A stretch of DNA of 64,000 bases from Lucifuga dentata (taxonomy: Eukaryota > Chordata > Actinopteri > Ophidiiformes > Bythitidae), in contig VXCM01000243.1 of the NCBI GenBank assembly GCA_014773175.1, positions 130,268 through 194,267 on the forward strand. The letters are read 5' to 3'. Position 1 is the first letter of the stretch. Every line of letters starts with the position of its first letter. The notes beneath the pieces are model-generated. The model did not search any database. It saw only the letters and a list, made by a program, of their open reading frames with translations, and had not been told where the DNA came from. The translations under genes and the position numbers were made by a program. Shown here in pieces: positions 26,101-37,683 of this stretch.

Positions 26101-29100
26101 TCAATATCTATATATAGGATGCTTTTCATCCATCCTAAATACAAAGCCACAATGCTTTACTGATAAATTAAAATGATGGTGCCTTCTACAATCGTGCATA
26201 AGTGTTAGCAGACAGGACATTTGATTCTGAAAGATTAGGGAATTTGGCAAAATAGCACGAAACCTAAAATACAGTTTTATATTTTGGAAACTGGTTGGCA
26301 GTAACTTAATGTGTACACAGGTAGTATTTATTGGGCTCAAACAGGTTGAGTCACCAGTATGGCTCTTTAAAGGCCCATGTTCCTGGACAACTTAATTGTT
26401 TCTCCACCTGTCCCTGGTATGAAAATTTTGGACATTCCTGCTGTAATGTCTCCAAATGTTACATACAATATCTGGTGAACACATTGATCTGGTGCTGCAG
26501 CCACACTGAAACACTGTTTGTAAAAGAAATTAATAGGCAGCAAACTCTTTTGCTTCATAGCACATTTTCCATTCCCGCTATTGTTTCAGCCCACTCCTTG
26601 CCTTTCTTTATTTTCCTCTCTTTCCTAGTAAATCCCCATTCCCAGAGCAGGCAGAGAGCTGGCAGTGCGTGGAGGTCAGTGTGTCCCAGCTTAGTGCAGC
26701 TGTCCTTCTCACGTGTTTACATTAGCATTGGGCTGGCTGGGGTCAGCAAGCAGCGGGGGGCGATAAGACACTGGCGAATACGATGGAATGTTTTCACTTT
26801 ATCTGCATTAAGCTATTTTTCTCTGTGAAGCACTTGTCACTTTGTGACTAAAAAGGTTAATTGATTTGTCCTCCAAATTTTACTCTTTGTTCTTGCTCTG
26901 AAACAAGCCTGTTGGCATTATTTCTAATTACATTGGTAATATATCTCATTACAGCCAACGCAGCAGCAGCTGCAGGCGTTTGATGACGGGCAGCAGCAGC
27001 CATTGGTTTGAATGAGGCGTAACAGCAGCAAATTAACTTTTTCACCGCATTGTGATAAATGCATATTGGGGGAAATCGTCAGCTAAAGCAAAAACTGGCT
27101 ATCAATTTGGAAGCTTTTCAATCTATGCTTAAGTAGGCTTTTTATTATCCATGCTAGGTAGTGACAAGCAGAAAAGTGCAGCCTATTTTAGGCCTGAACA
27201 CAAGAAGGAAATGCAGCTTAGCTGTTCATCTCAGCAAAACAAATTTCAAAGATACAAACAATCAATACTTTGAGTTAAAACAGGTGGGAGGGAACTGAGG
27301 GCAGAGGACATCAGGAATTCCTGTAGAATGAGGCATTGAGCCAGACATGTTGGATCGTGTTACTTTTGTGCTCAAACGCCTGGGCAGCAGCTGTTTTTGT
27401 GTGTGTAGGCCTGGACAGCAGCAACAGCAGATGCAGGTCAGATCCTCTTAGACTGGAGAGTCAGAGGTGGTTAGACAAAGAGCATAGATGACACAGGAGA
27501 TGAAGAACATGCTCTTTCTGGGAGCCTTCTCAGACATTTTTATCCAGGCTCAGAAAATGTAGCTTAACTACCAGCTTTGTAAACATAACAGGTCAATTTG
27601 GATTCTGACATGTAGTTTAAGATATCTTCAAAAGGGGAAGTAAAATCATACTTATTCAGCACTTCTGCTTAAGTTGTTCACACATGAATTTTAACCCCTA
27701 AATGGAGAAATATGTTCAAGACATTCACTGTGACATCTCTGTGGAACTGTGCAATCTCCAACTCAGCCTGAGATTCAGAAAAAATGCTCCTGCAGACATT
27801 CACATACACGCTGTGCTCTTACTATAACCACCTCCAGTTTTAACATCAAGGCATTTAAAATGTTTTCTATTTGATGACAGTTGGACCATTTATACTAAAC
27901 AAAAGTAAGAATTAATCAACAGCAGTCTTAAGATTATCTCGGTCTTCTGAAGTGCAAATGTTGCCTGTGCAGGGATGTCAGGAAGCTGTTCACTGTATCA
28001 AAAAGCGCCCGCCCTGATCAGCCATGATAATCACTCCTCCTCCTCATTCATGTTTGCAGAACTCTCTGACACGCAGCGCTCCCTTGAACAGTGAGGCCCA
28101 GGGACGGAGCGGGGCCCGCTTCCACACCTCCTACGACAAACGCTACGTCGTCAAGACCATAAGCAGCGAGGATGTGGCCGAGATGCACAACATCCTCAAG
28201 AAGTACCATCAGGTGCTTTCCATCTTTCTAGAACACTTTTTTTTCCCCACTGTGTGTGTTGTTTAGAATTGGTTGACATTCCCTTGGCCATCGTGTCTAT
28301 TTATCACTCTAGAGATTTTTTTACAGAGCAATATAAGTTGTAAAATTTGTGTTTACAGACTTTTCTTTCTCTAATTTTACACTCCGTGTCCTCTTTAACA
28401 TGGGCAGTTGTCATCCATTATGAGAATGAGATGCCATAAATTTGTTTGACTGGCTCTCTCCTGACAGTTCATTGTGGAGTGCCATGGCAACACACTGCTG
28501 CCTCAGTTTCTGGGGATGTACCGGCTCACCGTGGACGGAGACGAGACCTACATGATCGTCACACGCAATGTCTTCTCCCACCGCCTTTCTGTCTTCAAAA
28601 AATATGACCTCAAGGTAGGAGTGGAAGCGGGAAGGAACAGAGCAAGGATAAAAGGGGGGGAAAAAATAAGAAAAGGAAAAGTGATAAGAAAGAAGAGGAG
28701 GAGGAAGATAAACTATCTCAACCGAATCAATATTTGCACTACCTTGCCTCTTTGTAGTATCATAACAGGGCCGTGCAACACGACACCGTGTACGACACTT
28801 TTCACACCAATAGAATCTGACAGTTTGAAGCTGTACACTCAAGGAACACTTGAGGAACACTCAAACATTTTAGGAAATGCTTATTTGTTAATAATACCTG
28901 CTAATGGAGAATAACTGCCTTTCCTGTCCTTGCTCTAGGGTTCCACCGTGGCGAGAGAGGCCAGCGACAAGGAGAAGGTATCTGTCGTAACTCAGGGTCC
29001 ACTCTCACACACACCCCCCACACACCTTAAAACTTCATGAAAACTTACAAACACCCCCAACATGAAACTTACATTTGTCTGATGTCTGTTATGTCGCACT

Positions 29101-31084
29101 AAAATAGAAATTTTTGAGTTTACAGCAACTCTTGTCCATTAAACGTTATGTGGACGGTGACAGAATGAGAGAGAGAACAACCTGTTTTTCCAGTGGTTTC
29201 AGTAACCGACAGCTTCTGACAAATCCAAGCTTACTGTCATCTCCCAAACGGCCTAACTAACACAAATAAGGTTTTGTTTCCCTTTGGGTGCCAATGACAG
29301 TAGCAACTATCCATCATCTTCAGTTAGCACCTACTTCATCACTCCTTTTCCCCTTCCAGCCCTGCACGCAAAGTGTGTTTTTTATTTATTTTTTATTTTT
29401 TTTGCTTCATCCCCTCTAACGCTGCTTCTGCTGTCCCATCAGTTCCCCTGCTTGCTGTCTGTGTGTGAGACTGAGGGTCAAAATGTGTGTATGTGTGTGT
29501 GTGAGACAGAGAGACTGAGGGTCAAAGTGTGTGCGCGTGCATATGTTTTCAGATATGTTACTTGTTTTGAAGTAGTACTGCGTGTGGTGTGTTTTCCACA
29601 TGCGAGCAGTGACGTGTCTGTGTGTGCGTGTGCGTGTACTGTATGTGAGGAGATTTTGTGTGTTTGGTATTGTTTTGAATCTGATGGTAATATCATTGTT
29701 TGTTGTGAGAGGCCGGTTGTTTGGAGCCTCTGGCTGCTGGAGTGTTATTTGAGTCGTTATTGAAATTTTGCAGCATCTATAGTTCACCGCACTTCCTGTT
29801 ATTATTTCATTAGCTTTTGGTCATGATGGATATTTCGCCAGGCTAAAGACAGCGCACATACACACTGACCTTAGAGAGTCTGTCTGGCCTGTCAAATCAG
29901 TAGCGATGCTAGAGATTGAATTGCTTGTCCAAGGTGATTTTTGCACATGTGCCCACATGGTGCACAAATGTTTGACTGACCATAAAAAGTGCCAGTGTAA
30001 CCCCGAGGGCTCTGATCTTTCCACTGGGTCTTACAGCGGCTAAATTAATGGGCACCAAGCAGCGAGGTATAAGAGAGTTCAGGGAATCCCCAAACTAAAT
30101 ACAGCCTACTGTAAATGGAAGCAGAAACAAAACACTACTGGGGTTAAAAGAGTCGAATGGAAAAACGAGGCAGCTGAGGATTTAACGCACATGTGAGCCG
30201 ACTGCGTGACCTCGATTTGTCTGCAGCTCAGCTGTGAGTGTAAAACACTATTTACAGACTAACAATAGAGATTAACAAGACGTAGGATAAACTGTGACAA
30301 GACAACATGAACGCATTAAATTCACTAATTACTTTGGCTAGTGAATTAACTTGTTACTTCCACACCATGACTCAACACAGCTCACATTCACACACACATC
30401 ATCACATGTAAACAACAGGATTAGACAAAACACCAAGATTCTGGCTTCTCCACATGCAGAAACACAAACATTTCCCTGCGGCGACTCGCCTCCTGTGCTC
30501 AGAGTTCTGAGTGAATGTGTTGCCTTTTCAAACCGTTTCTTCTGGCATTTCAGTCCAGTATAACATCAGCGCTATCTATGCTAGTGTGATCACTCGTGTA
30601 CTATGGTTGGATTCTAAGCAGAAAGAAGAGGGTACTCCATGCCAAACAAAAGAAGAAAATCTCTGTGATTTGTTCACAAGGTACAGTGTGTGTGTAAAAA
30701 AAAAAAAAAAAANTAAAAAAAAAAAAAAAAAATTTGCTACACACACACACACACAAACAACAAGCATGGCAGGGTTCTTTCCTGACTGCATGACCGAGTC
30801 CCTTTCATGCATGTGTCTGCATGGTACATGATGTTTTTCTGCAGTTACATTAATTCTAACACATTCCGATGTGTATGGACTCCAGCCTCATTGCATGCAT
30901 GTTGTGGACATGTTTTGTTCTACTCATGTAGTTTTCTGTTTACACACAAAAAGAAACCTACTAAAAAAAAAGCAAATATGATTCTTGTGTCTGCTGTTTT
31001 AGGGTTTTGGCTAGCACATAGCACCAATTTGCTTTTGTGACATAATTCACATGCAGCATTTTACAAAGTAGTCAGCAGATGTAG

Positions 31085-31122
<38 letters not shown>

Positions 31123-34100
31123 TTTAATTTTAAATTTCGTAACCAGTTCCCAAACTGAAAAAAAATGCGGCCCATCAGATCATACTATTTTTTTTGTCAT
31201 ATGGTGAATCATGAAAAAGTTGTCTGACTCATTTGGGGCACTGACCCACAATTTCACAATCACTGGTGATTCAGGTAACTCGTGCACTCCGTTTGTGTAA
31301 TATAGCGGTTATGTCTATTATTAAATAGTTAGCTGTTGTTGCTTTGTGGAGTATCAGCAGGTTTCAGCTCAGTAGTTCTCTGCTACTGTTGATGTTGTTT
31401 TGTGCTTTTCATGCCAAGCATTGGCTGGCAAGCACAAGGGGGCACGTGGCTTTAAACATGTCAGAGTATGACCGCGGGAGCAGCCCTGATCTTAGTATAG
31501 TGTCCACTATTTCAGTTACTTTAAGCGTTTAGAAATAGTAGAAGACTTTGAGAGATGCCCAGCAGAACACAGGTTCACAGAATAAAAACAAGGTTGCAGT
31601 ACTTCGCTGCTCTTAGCCTCCTTAGGGGAAAGCTGCTTTCTTTCTCTGCCTGACCTGTATGATGGCAGTATCGGCCTACAAACAAAATAAGCAGTGTAGA
31701 CTCAAATGTACAGTTAGTCCTGAATTTGGGGATTTTGAAATTCAAAATTCCAAACTGTAATTTTCAGTGAAATTAATAAGTGCAAAGAGTAGAACTTGGA
31801 CTATGGATTTGACTTTCTTGGCCCAGATTTATTACGCCTCCAGAACAATCATAATATTTCTCATTGATGCCCTTTCCAGCCCTCAACCAATCTGGAAAAA
31901 CCAATTTTGTACTGTTATTTTTTAAACACTTTGCCTTTACTTCCAACTTCCTTCCTCCCTTCCTCTCTCCTGCCTTCTCTCCTCCACCCCTACTGTCCCT
32001 CCCTCACTACCCCTTTTCTAGCAGCCGCCCCTACCAGAGGATGTGCCCCCGCGGCCCAAATCTGGTAACGTTCAGCAAAGGCTGCAAACACTGCGGATTG
32101 CCACGCGCTTTTACTGCGCCATGAAACACGTAAGAGATGTAAGAGAACCAGGGCTCATATACCAGGCATGATCTATTAAGCGCACCTTCTTTTTATTGTC
32201 TTTCGTTTTTTGTACATTGGAGCGTTTTTTTTTTTCTTCGCCTTCGCCACGCCGACACACTTGTTTATTAAGTCATACTTTGCACACTTTTCATCCATTT
32301 CCAGTTGCCTTTCGCTCTGCTGTCAGTCAGTCCAGTTTTAGTTATGTCAGAAAGTCCATTTTTGTTCCCACCATTCACTCAGCTGCACCAACATGCATCC
32401 AAAGTGGCGGAATATAAGTGAAACGCAATAAGTGAGGAAACAAATAGCAAGAATTAGCTGAGTGGTTAGAGAGAAAACCACAACAGGAGCCGGAGATGGA
32501 AAAAAAAAAGAATTGAACTACATACGCTTTGCATTGCTGAAAGACAGTTTGTATTTGCTTAGTTTATTACTTGACATCAAAAACCGAAACTAGTTGTGTA
32601 GTCCCATGAATGTAGTGTTTTTCTTCTATATCCTGACCATGATCTGCATCACGCTGATAAGACAAGACCTTTACCAAGTTTTATCACAGTCAGTGGATTA
32701 AAATAATTGAATTCCTCACACTGCAGTACTCCAGCAGTAGCTGCTTTAAGACTGAGCATTGATTTCAAAGTTTATTTCAAGGTGAAGTGTCAATCAGAGC
32801 CAGTGGAGAAGTCAAGTGCAACCCATTGTAGAGAATACTGAAGAGTGAAGAGCATTTGTAGACTATAAAGCATTATAGTGTAGGTGTGAATATGAGCAGC
32901 ATGATTGCCTGGCTGTATGTCCTGCATTTGACCTACTACAGTTTGCTTTTGTCAAACATTTGTTTGAAGTCAAAATGTTAGCTAAAAGCAGATGAGTCAG
33001 TTTTTCTTTCTTTTTTTTTTCTTTTTTTTTCTTTTTTTTTTTAAAGAATTTATGTGCAAGAAATCTGGCCCAGAGGCGCTGCGACATGGGTCATTTTACA
33101 ATGTTCAGTCTAATGAGATATTAAGCATTTCATGAACAGTCAGTCATTAATCTATGTAATTTAATTGCCTCGCCTTCACATTGAGACGACGACTTCCCTT
33201 TGACAAGACATGTTTGGTCCTGTTGTGTGGGATATTAGTCATTGTTTCCAAAAAATGTTCCAACATTTGACAGAATTAAAGATTTCAGATATGCTGCGGA
33301 AACTAATAAATCACTGAAAGTTTGGTCATTAAGTGCAGAACAATTGGCACCACATTGTAGGTGTAACCCACACAGTTTATCCCAGTTAGCGGGAAGTGAA
33401 TCGGAGCCCTTTTTTTTTTTATTGGCACACTGTGACTTGTTTTAAGCTCTTAGTTTAGTTTAGGCACTTTTGATTGGCCAACACAAGTTTTTCCTCTTTG
33501 AAGCTCCTGCAGGCACAGAAACACTTTTCTTTTTTTTTCTTTTTTTTTTTGGCATTTCAAGTTTAACTTTTTACACTAACAATTAGTTATGAACAAATAA
33601 CACGCACACTCTCTCTAACCTAATTAAACTTCAGGTAATGTATTTAACTTAGATTCATTGTTGAGATTGAAACTAACTACTAAAGCCACCATGATTAGAA
33701 TACATTTACTGAATATTAGTATACAAAATTTGATCCAACCCAAGGAAAAGTGTTGAATGTGTCAGTTTGCTGATCAGAGTGTTGTGTTCAGGCACTTCAG
33801 GACAAATTCTGCTGTGATGTTTTGTAATCAGCGCTCAGGGAAGAAAGTCAGAAAAAAATATAAGATACATTTTCGATGTTCAGGGAGGAATTTGTCTGTC
33901 ACACAGCAGCGGCTCACCTACGTTCCAGCCTTTTTTCCTTCCTCTAATTTTTCTTTCTGTTCTTCTCCACTCACTCTTCTATGGAGTTGGACGCATTTCA
34001 TCGCCGTCGGTGTAAGAAAATCAGGCTGACTGATAGAATCTTGCGCCTGGGAGATAGTGTAAGATTGAACGAACAAGTGTGGCATGGAAATAAATGACGG

Positions 34101-37100
34101 GTGGAAATGGGTTTGTAGAAAGATAAATGAACATAAGAGCTAAGGTGTCGGTTTTACTGACAGGCCTGCAAAATGCTTTTAGGTTCCGTTTGTTCTTTGC
34201 AGTCAGCCTTGCGTAGTATTCTCATCTACTTTTATCTTGCATCCATGTTCAGTCTAGCAAGTTGAACATTCCATATTTATTGCAAACTGAAGGTCCATGT
34301 CTGTATATATATATATATATGTGCTCAAAGGTCCAATTTTGTATGTTGTATTCCTGTATCCATTTGTGTGAAAGTGTACTGTGTATGTATGTGTGTGTTG
34401 TCCAGGCACGTGTTAGTGCTGTTATGATGTCGCTGCTTTTCTCCTGCTACTATAGAAACATTGTAGTAGCTGAACTGCTGTTGCTGCCCCGTTACCTCAT
34501 TTCCTGCTCTCTTTCTCCTCAGTGACTCAGGTTTAAGCCTCATCCCGCCTCACACAACACCTCTTCCCCCTACAGGCCGTTAACAATTTTGCAGCAACCC
34601 AGTTAAGGAAATTCACCCCCCGTAGCAATAAACCAAACAATAGGAACCTCCTTCATTCTGCTGAATCGTGGGAATCCGTCGCAAAGATATGCTGGCTTTA
34701 GAGAGTTTAAACTGTTTATACACGATGCAAACAAGAACAGTCTGGTTTCCCAAAAGCCTTTTAGAAGAGCTACATTTGTGTAATTTGAAGAGTCAATTTT
34801 TTTTTGGAATCCAGCCCAGTGCCAACTAGGACATTTCAGTTGGATGTCCTCATTTTCAGGAGACAAAGTGCATGGACCCACCAGATGTATTTAAAAATCC
34901 ATCTGCTGCGAATTCCCATGCAATGTGCCACAGAAATGCTGAGTGCAACAAAAGAAAGTGAGAATAATGCATCAGGTGGATCGATGCGCTGATATGAGCA
35001 TGCCGCATGAATCTCAGTCAAATTGTTTGGCTGAAAAAGAGGTGAGCCTTGGTTTGGACGGTCTACCTGTATTTTTTTTTTTAGCCAACTTGTAACTCCA
35101 TATGTTATATTTAGCTGAAAAATAGACAGGTTTGTCTAACAAACCAAAGCGTCAAGGCCTCATTTATGTCTGGGGGGTGTTTCAAGATACAGGATTGTCT
35201 ATAGTTATATATATAAACACATTGATGTGGGTGATTTGTAGACTGAACAGATAAAAATAGAATTCTGACATCATGCCTTTTGAAATATCCCTCAGTTCTG
35301 ACGGTTAAGACATCTATATGTTATATTTTAGTCCTGGGCAATAATATATCAAATATATGAGATTGTTTGGAGAAGCACAATGAAAATTGAAGGTGATATT
35401 TCTGCTTTTTACCACTGTCATAATCACTGTGTGGTTCCAAAGAAATGCTTTCAAACCAGTCATGGTCTGTGTTTCTTCTGTGACTGGATGAACAAATCTT
35501 GATGGACACATTCTTATTTTCTAAAGCAAAAATTGACGTCTTGCTTTAAGCACAAGATTTTTTTAAGTCACATACCAAAACCCATATATTTGCCCAGGCC
35601 TGCTGCCTGTCCTGCCACAGCTTTGAACACTCTAGTTTTGGTTTTGACTGTTGTTTAACTAATGGGCAGGCCAAGGAGCTGCCCACCTACAAGGACAACG
35701 ACTTCATCAATGACGGGCAGAAGATCTACATCAATGAAGAGAACAAGAAGATGTTCCTGGAGAAGCTCAGGAAAGATGTGGAGGTATGTGTTCATGGTTA
35801 AAGTCAAGATTTTACATTTTAAGATTCAAAATGCAGCCGCTCCTTAATACAGTTAATGTGATTTTACGAGAAGTCTTGGATCCATCAAATGTATATGAAG
35901 GAAATTGTAGCTCATATTTTGATGTAGACAATATAGATGACAAGCTTTTTCATCACCCATTTTCATCCTGATAGTCTTTCCTCTCTGCTCTCATCTTTCT
36001 ACTTACTATCCTTCTCCCTCTTTGCCTTGTGATCAGTTTCTGGCCCTGCTGAAGCTGATGGACTACAGTCTGCTGGTGGGGATCCACGACGTGGAACGAG
36101 CGGAGCAGGAAGACGTGGAAAGCGAAGATAACGACGGTGAGGAGGAGGGTGAGAGTGATGGAGGGGGAATAGGAACGCCCCCCGACAGCCCCAGCAACAC
36201 TCTGGACAGTATGAAGCCTCTGTCGCCCGGAGAGTTTGATCCCACCATTGACGTCTATGCCATCAAAAGCAATGAGAGTGAGTTTCAACAACGATATCCT
36301 GAAAACTAGGTCAATAATAGATGCTGGGTGTCGTAGTTCAAGGTTCTTGCTTTGCTGTAACTTCTTAGAATTTGTCTCATTGACTTAAAGTACAGATCGA
36401 GATTTTGATGTGGTGTTCATTGGTTTTAAACTGCAGGTGCTCCCAGGAAGGAGGTTTACTTTATGGCTGTCATTGACATTCTGCAGCATTACGATGCCAA
36501 GAAGAAGGCTGCCCATGCTGCTAAAACCGTCAAACATGGGGTATGCAGTGCTACGCTTCTGCTTCTAGTGGACGGTTTTTCTGACTATAATAAGATACAC
36601 ACAATATTGACCCAGTGTGAAATTAATACACACACAATTAATACATACAGTATATACATGCCCTTATGGAATTTAGTTGTTTTGTTGTTTTTTTTTATGT
36701 AAATCCTGAAATCCCTAGAAATTGTGTTTATTTTTCCTACCTGTAATTTGGAAAAATGCTGTTTTTAAATCACAATCTGCAGTGTTAATGATATTCTACA
36801 TTAATAACAGTGTGTTTATAATGAGTTTTAATTGGTGAAATTCAACATAAGTAGTGTATGACTTCTCCCAGTAAACGTGTGTGAGGTGTTTTGGGCTCAA
36901 AGACAGATTTTCATTTGAACCAGTCAGTTGCTTGGTGTCTTGTGTGAGTGCTAAAATAATTGCTTTTGTCATTGCTTTTGTCATACCACCCATTTTGCAT
37001 GTTTGAGCCTAATATATTAAATTTTCATACATGTTACATTATTGACAATCATTTCCCAAAGGATAAAACCGTATTTCAGCTTTGCTGATATTTTATAAAA

Positions 37101-37683
37101 TCTCTTAATCTTACAAAATCAAATATTCAAGCGATACACCCACCTTAAAAATCAATGTTTCGCCTGCTAATAGTTACTCAAAATTATGAAGTCATGGTCA
37201 ATAAACGCAGGTTTTCTTTTGGGATATATTCCCCGGCGAAGACATGCATTCAGTCTACGCTTTTTATTGCGCTTAAACACTAAAATTATGAAACTTTGAA
37301 AAAACCTGAATATACATGTTATTCTCAATGATGGATTACCTATCCCACAAACGTTTCAAATATCAACAAGTTGATTTTTATAGTGTACCAGAATAAATTG
37401 AAACTAGTGGTGGTCTGGAAGGTAGGAAAAATATTTTTTAACTCACCGTTCCAGTAGCATGCTTTGGGAAATGATTGTCAGTAACCTTACGTGTATGAAA
37501 ATTGAATATATTAGGCTCAAACATACAAAATGGGTGGTATGGTCCTTTTTAATAACTTGGGGTTTGCTGGAACAATGACATAATCTGTGTGTCCTTCTGC
37601 AGGCGGGAGCAGAGATCTCTACAGTGAACCCCGAGCAGTACTCCAAGAGGTTTTACGATTTCATCACCACTATCCTCTCATAG
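11878..37683 (+). CDS. pip4k2a: Phosphatidylinositol 5-phosphate 4-kinase type 2 alpha
   Basis: Ten coding exons: 11878-12018, 25502-25599, 25747-25843, 28060-28212, 28468-28614, 28939-28977, 35670-35783, 36037-36277, 36437-36540, 37603-37683. They join in phase to 404 residues plus TAG (human 406), all with GT-AG introns. The enzyme makes PI(4,5)P2 from PI5P on endomembranes and at the nucleus. Visible features are [17 protein letters not shown] at the N-terminus, [18 protein letters not shown] with the nucleotide-binding Lys, [27 protein letters not shown], an acidic insert (EEEGESDG then TPPDSP), [10 protein letters not shown], and the activation loop [18 protein letters not shown]. That loop has Ala where type I kinases have Glu, as expected for PI5P specificity. 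The acidic insert and overall match favour the alpha paralogue over beta or gamma. Intron 1 is 13.5 kb and intron 6 is 6.7 kb. Confidence 0.96.
15388..15422. repeat. Perfect 13-bp inverted repeat
   Basis: TTATTGGTGTTTA and TAAACACCAATAA flank a 9-nt loop and would form a short hairpin. It lies in pip4k2a intron 1 and its function is unknown. Confidence 0.75.
16021..16153. repeat. Exact 66-nt duplication around N
   Basis: Bases 16021-16086 and 16088-16153 are identical and separated by N at 16087. The unit length equals that of the duplication at 2601-2733, which points to the same assembly process. Confidence 0.85.
16416..16448. repeat. (CT)n microsatellite
   Basis: About 16 CT units in pip4k2a intron 1. 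Confidence 0.85.
17270..17510. repeat. Diverged interspersed repeat, unclassified
   Basis: This intron segment contains phrases such as AAAAGGCTTCTTCAGTTCTA and CCACCTGGATGACTG. They resemble a teleost repeat commonly seen as CTTCTTCAGT and CCTGGATGACTGAG blocks. The likeness is recalled, not computed, and the family name is unknown to me. Confidence 0.35.
19678..19709. repeat. Perfect 14-bp inverted repeat
   Basis: CTTTTCTTCAGGTC and GACCTGAAGAAAAG flank the loop TTCA. It is a perfect hairpin in pip4k2a intron 1, possibly the tip of an old inverted-repeat element. Confidence 0.75.
21507..21539. repeat. 14-bp inverted repeat with one mismatch
   Basis: GTCGTCTCTGAGGG and CCCTTAGAGACGAC are complementary apart from one G-T pair, with loop AGTAG. 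It is unusually GC-rich for this AT-rich intron. Confidence 0.65.
23117..23145. repeat. (CA)n microsatellite
   Basis: CA repeat in pip4k2a intron 1; a second shorter run lies at about 23287-23306. Confidence 0.85.
23971..23984. repeat. Target-site duplication, left copy
   Basis: GTACTTGTATAGCT lies directly before the LINE 3' end (CCATCCATCC) and is repeated exactly at 25039-25052. Confidence 0.8.
23985..25038 (-). mobile_element. 5'-truncated non-LTR retrotransposon (LINE)
   Basis: The minus strand encodes a broken reverse transcriptase C-terminal region. In order it shows [12 protein letters not shown], then [13 protein letters not shown] with the FADD catalytic box, then [26 protein letters not shown], and near the 3' end [20 protein letters not shown]. 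The frame is interrupted at least twice (near 24703 and 24360-24210), so it is not functional. The 3' end is a (GGAT)n tail, and exact 14-bp duplications flank it. The C-terminal PRGRPRT...WRDYI motif suggests a Rex1/Babar- or Jockey-type element, but the clade is not decided here. Confidence 0.85.
25039..25052. repeat. Target-site duplication, right copy
   Basis: An exact copy of GTACTTGTATAGCT at 23971-23984, located at the truncated 5' end of the LINE. Confidence 0.8.
26155..26357. mobile_element. MITE-like repeat copy 2 (partial)
   Basis: This lies in pip4k2a intron 3. It matches about 350-545 in the same orientation: ATCGTG.ATAAGTGTTAG, GAAAGATTAGGGAATTTGG, AAAATACAGTTTT, TTTATTGG.CTCA and the terminal ATGG.CTTTAAA. 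The other half of the element is absent or too diverged to recognise. Confidence 0.6.
28978..35669 (+). other. pip4k2a intron 6
   Basis: A 6.7 kb intron between the short [13 protein letters not shown] exon and the [12 protein letters not shown] exon. It holds TG-rich stretches (29.4-29.7 kb), a poly-A/N join at 30713, a 30-T run near 31092 and a (TA)n tract near 34305. I saw no nested gene, processed pseudogene or classified transposon. Confidence 0.6.
36982..37541. mobile_element. MITE-like element with 79-bp terminal inverted repeats
   Basis: This ~560-bp noncoding element sits in pip4k2a intron 9. Left end 36982-37060 and right end 37463-37541 are inverted copies. They share CATACCACCCATTTTG, then ATGTTTGAGCCTAATATATT, then TTTTCATACA, then TGACAATCATTTCCCAAAG, with only scattered differences. 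It ends about 60 bases before the last coding exon. It has no coding capacity, so it is presumably mobilised in trans by an unknown transposase. No convincing target-site duplication was found, so the superfamily is left open. Confidence 0.75.

Noticed and set aside
29284..29763. 159-codon plus-strand frame in pip4k2a intron 6
   Set aside because: A Cys/Val-rich translation of TG-repeat-like DNA, with no homology or regulatory context.
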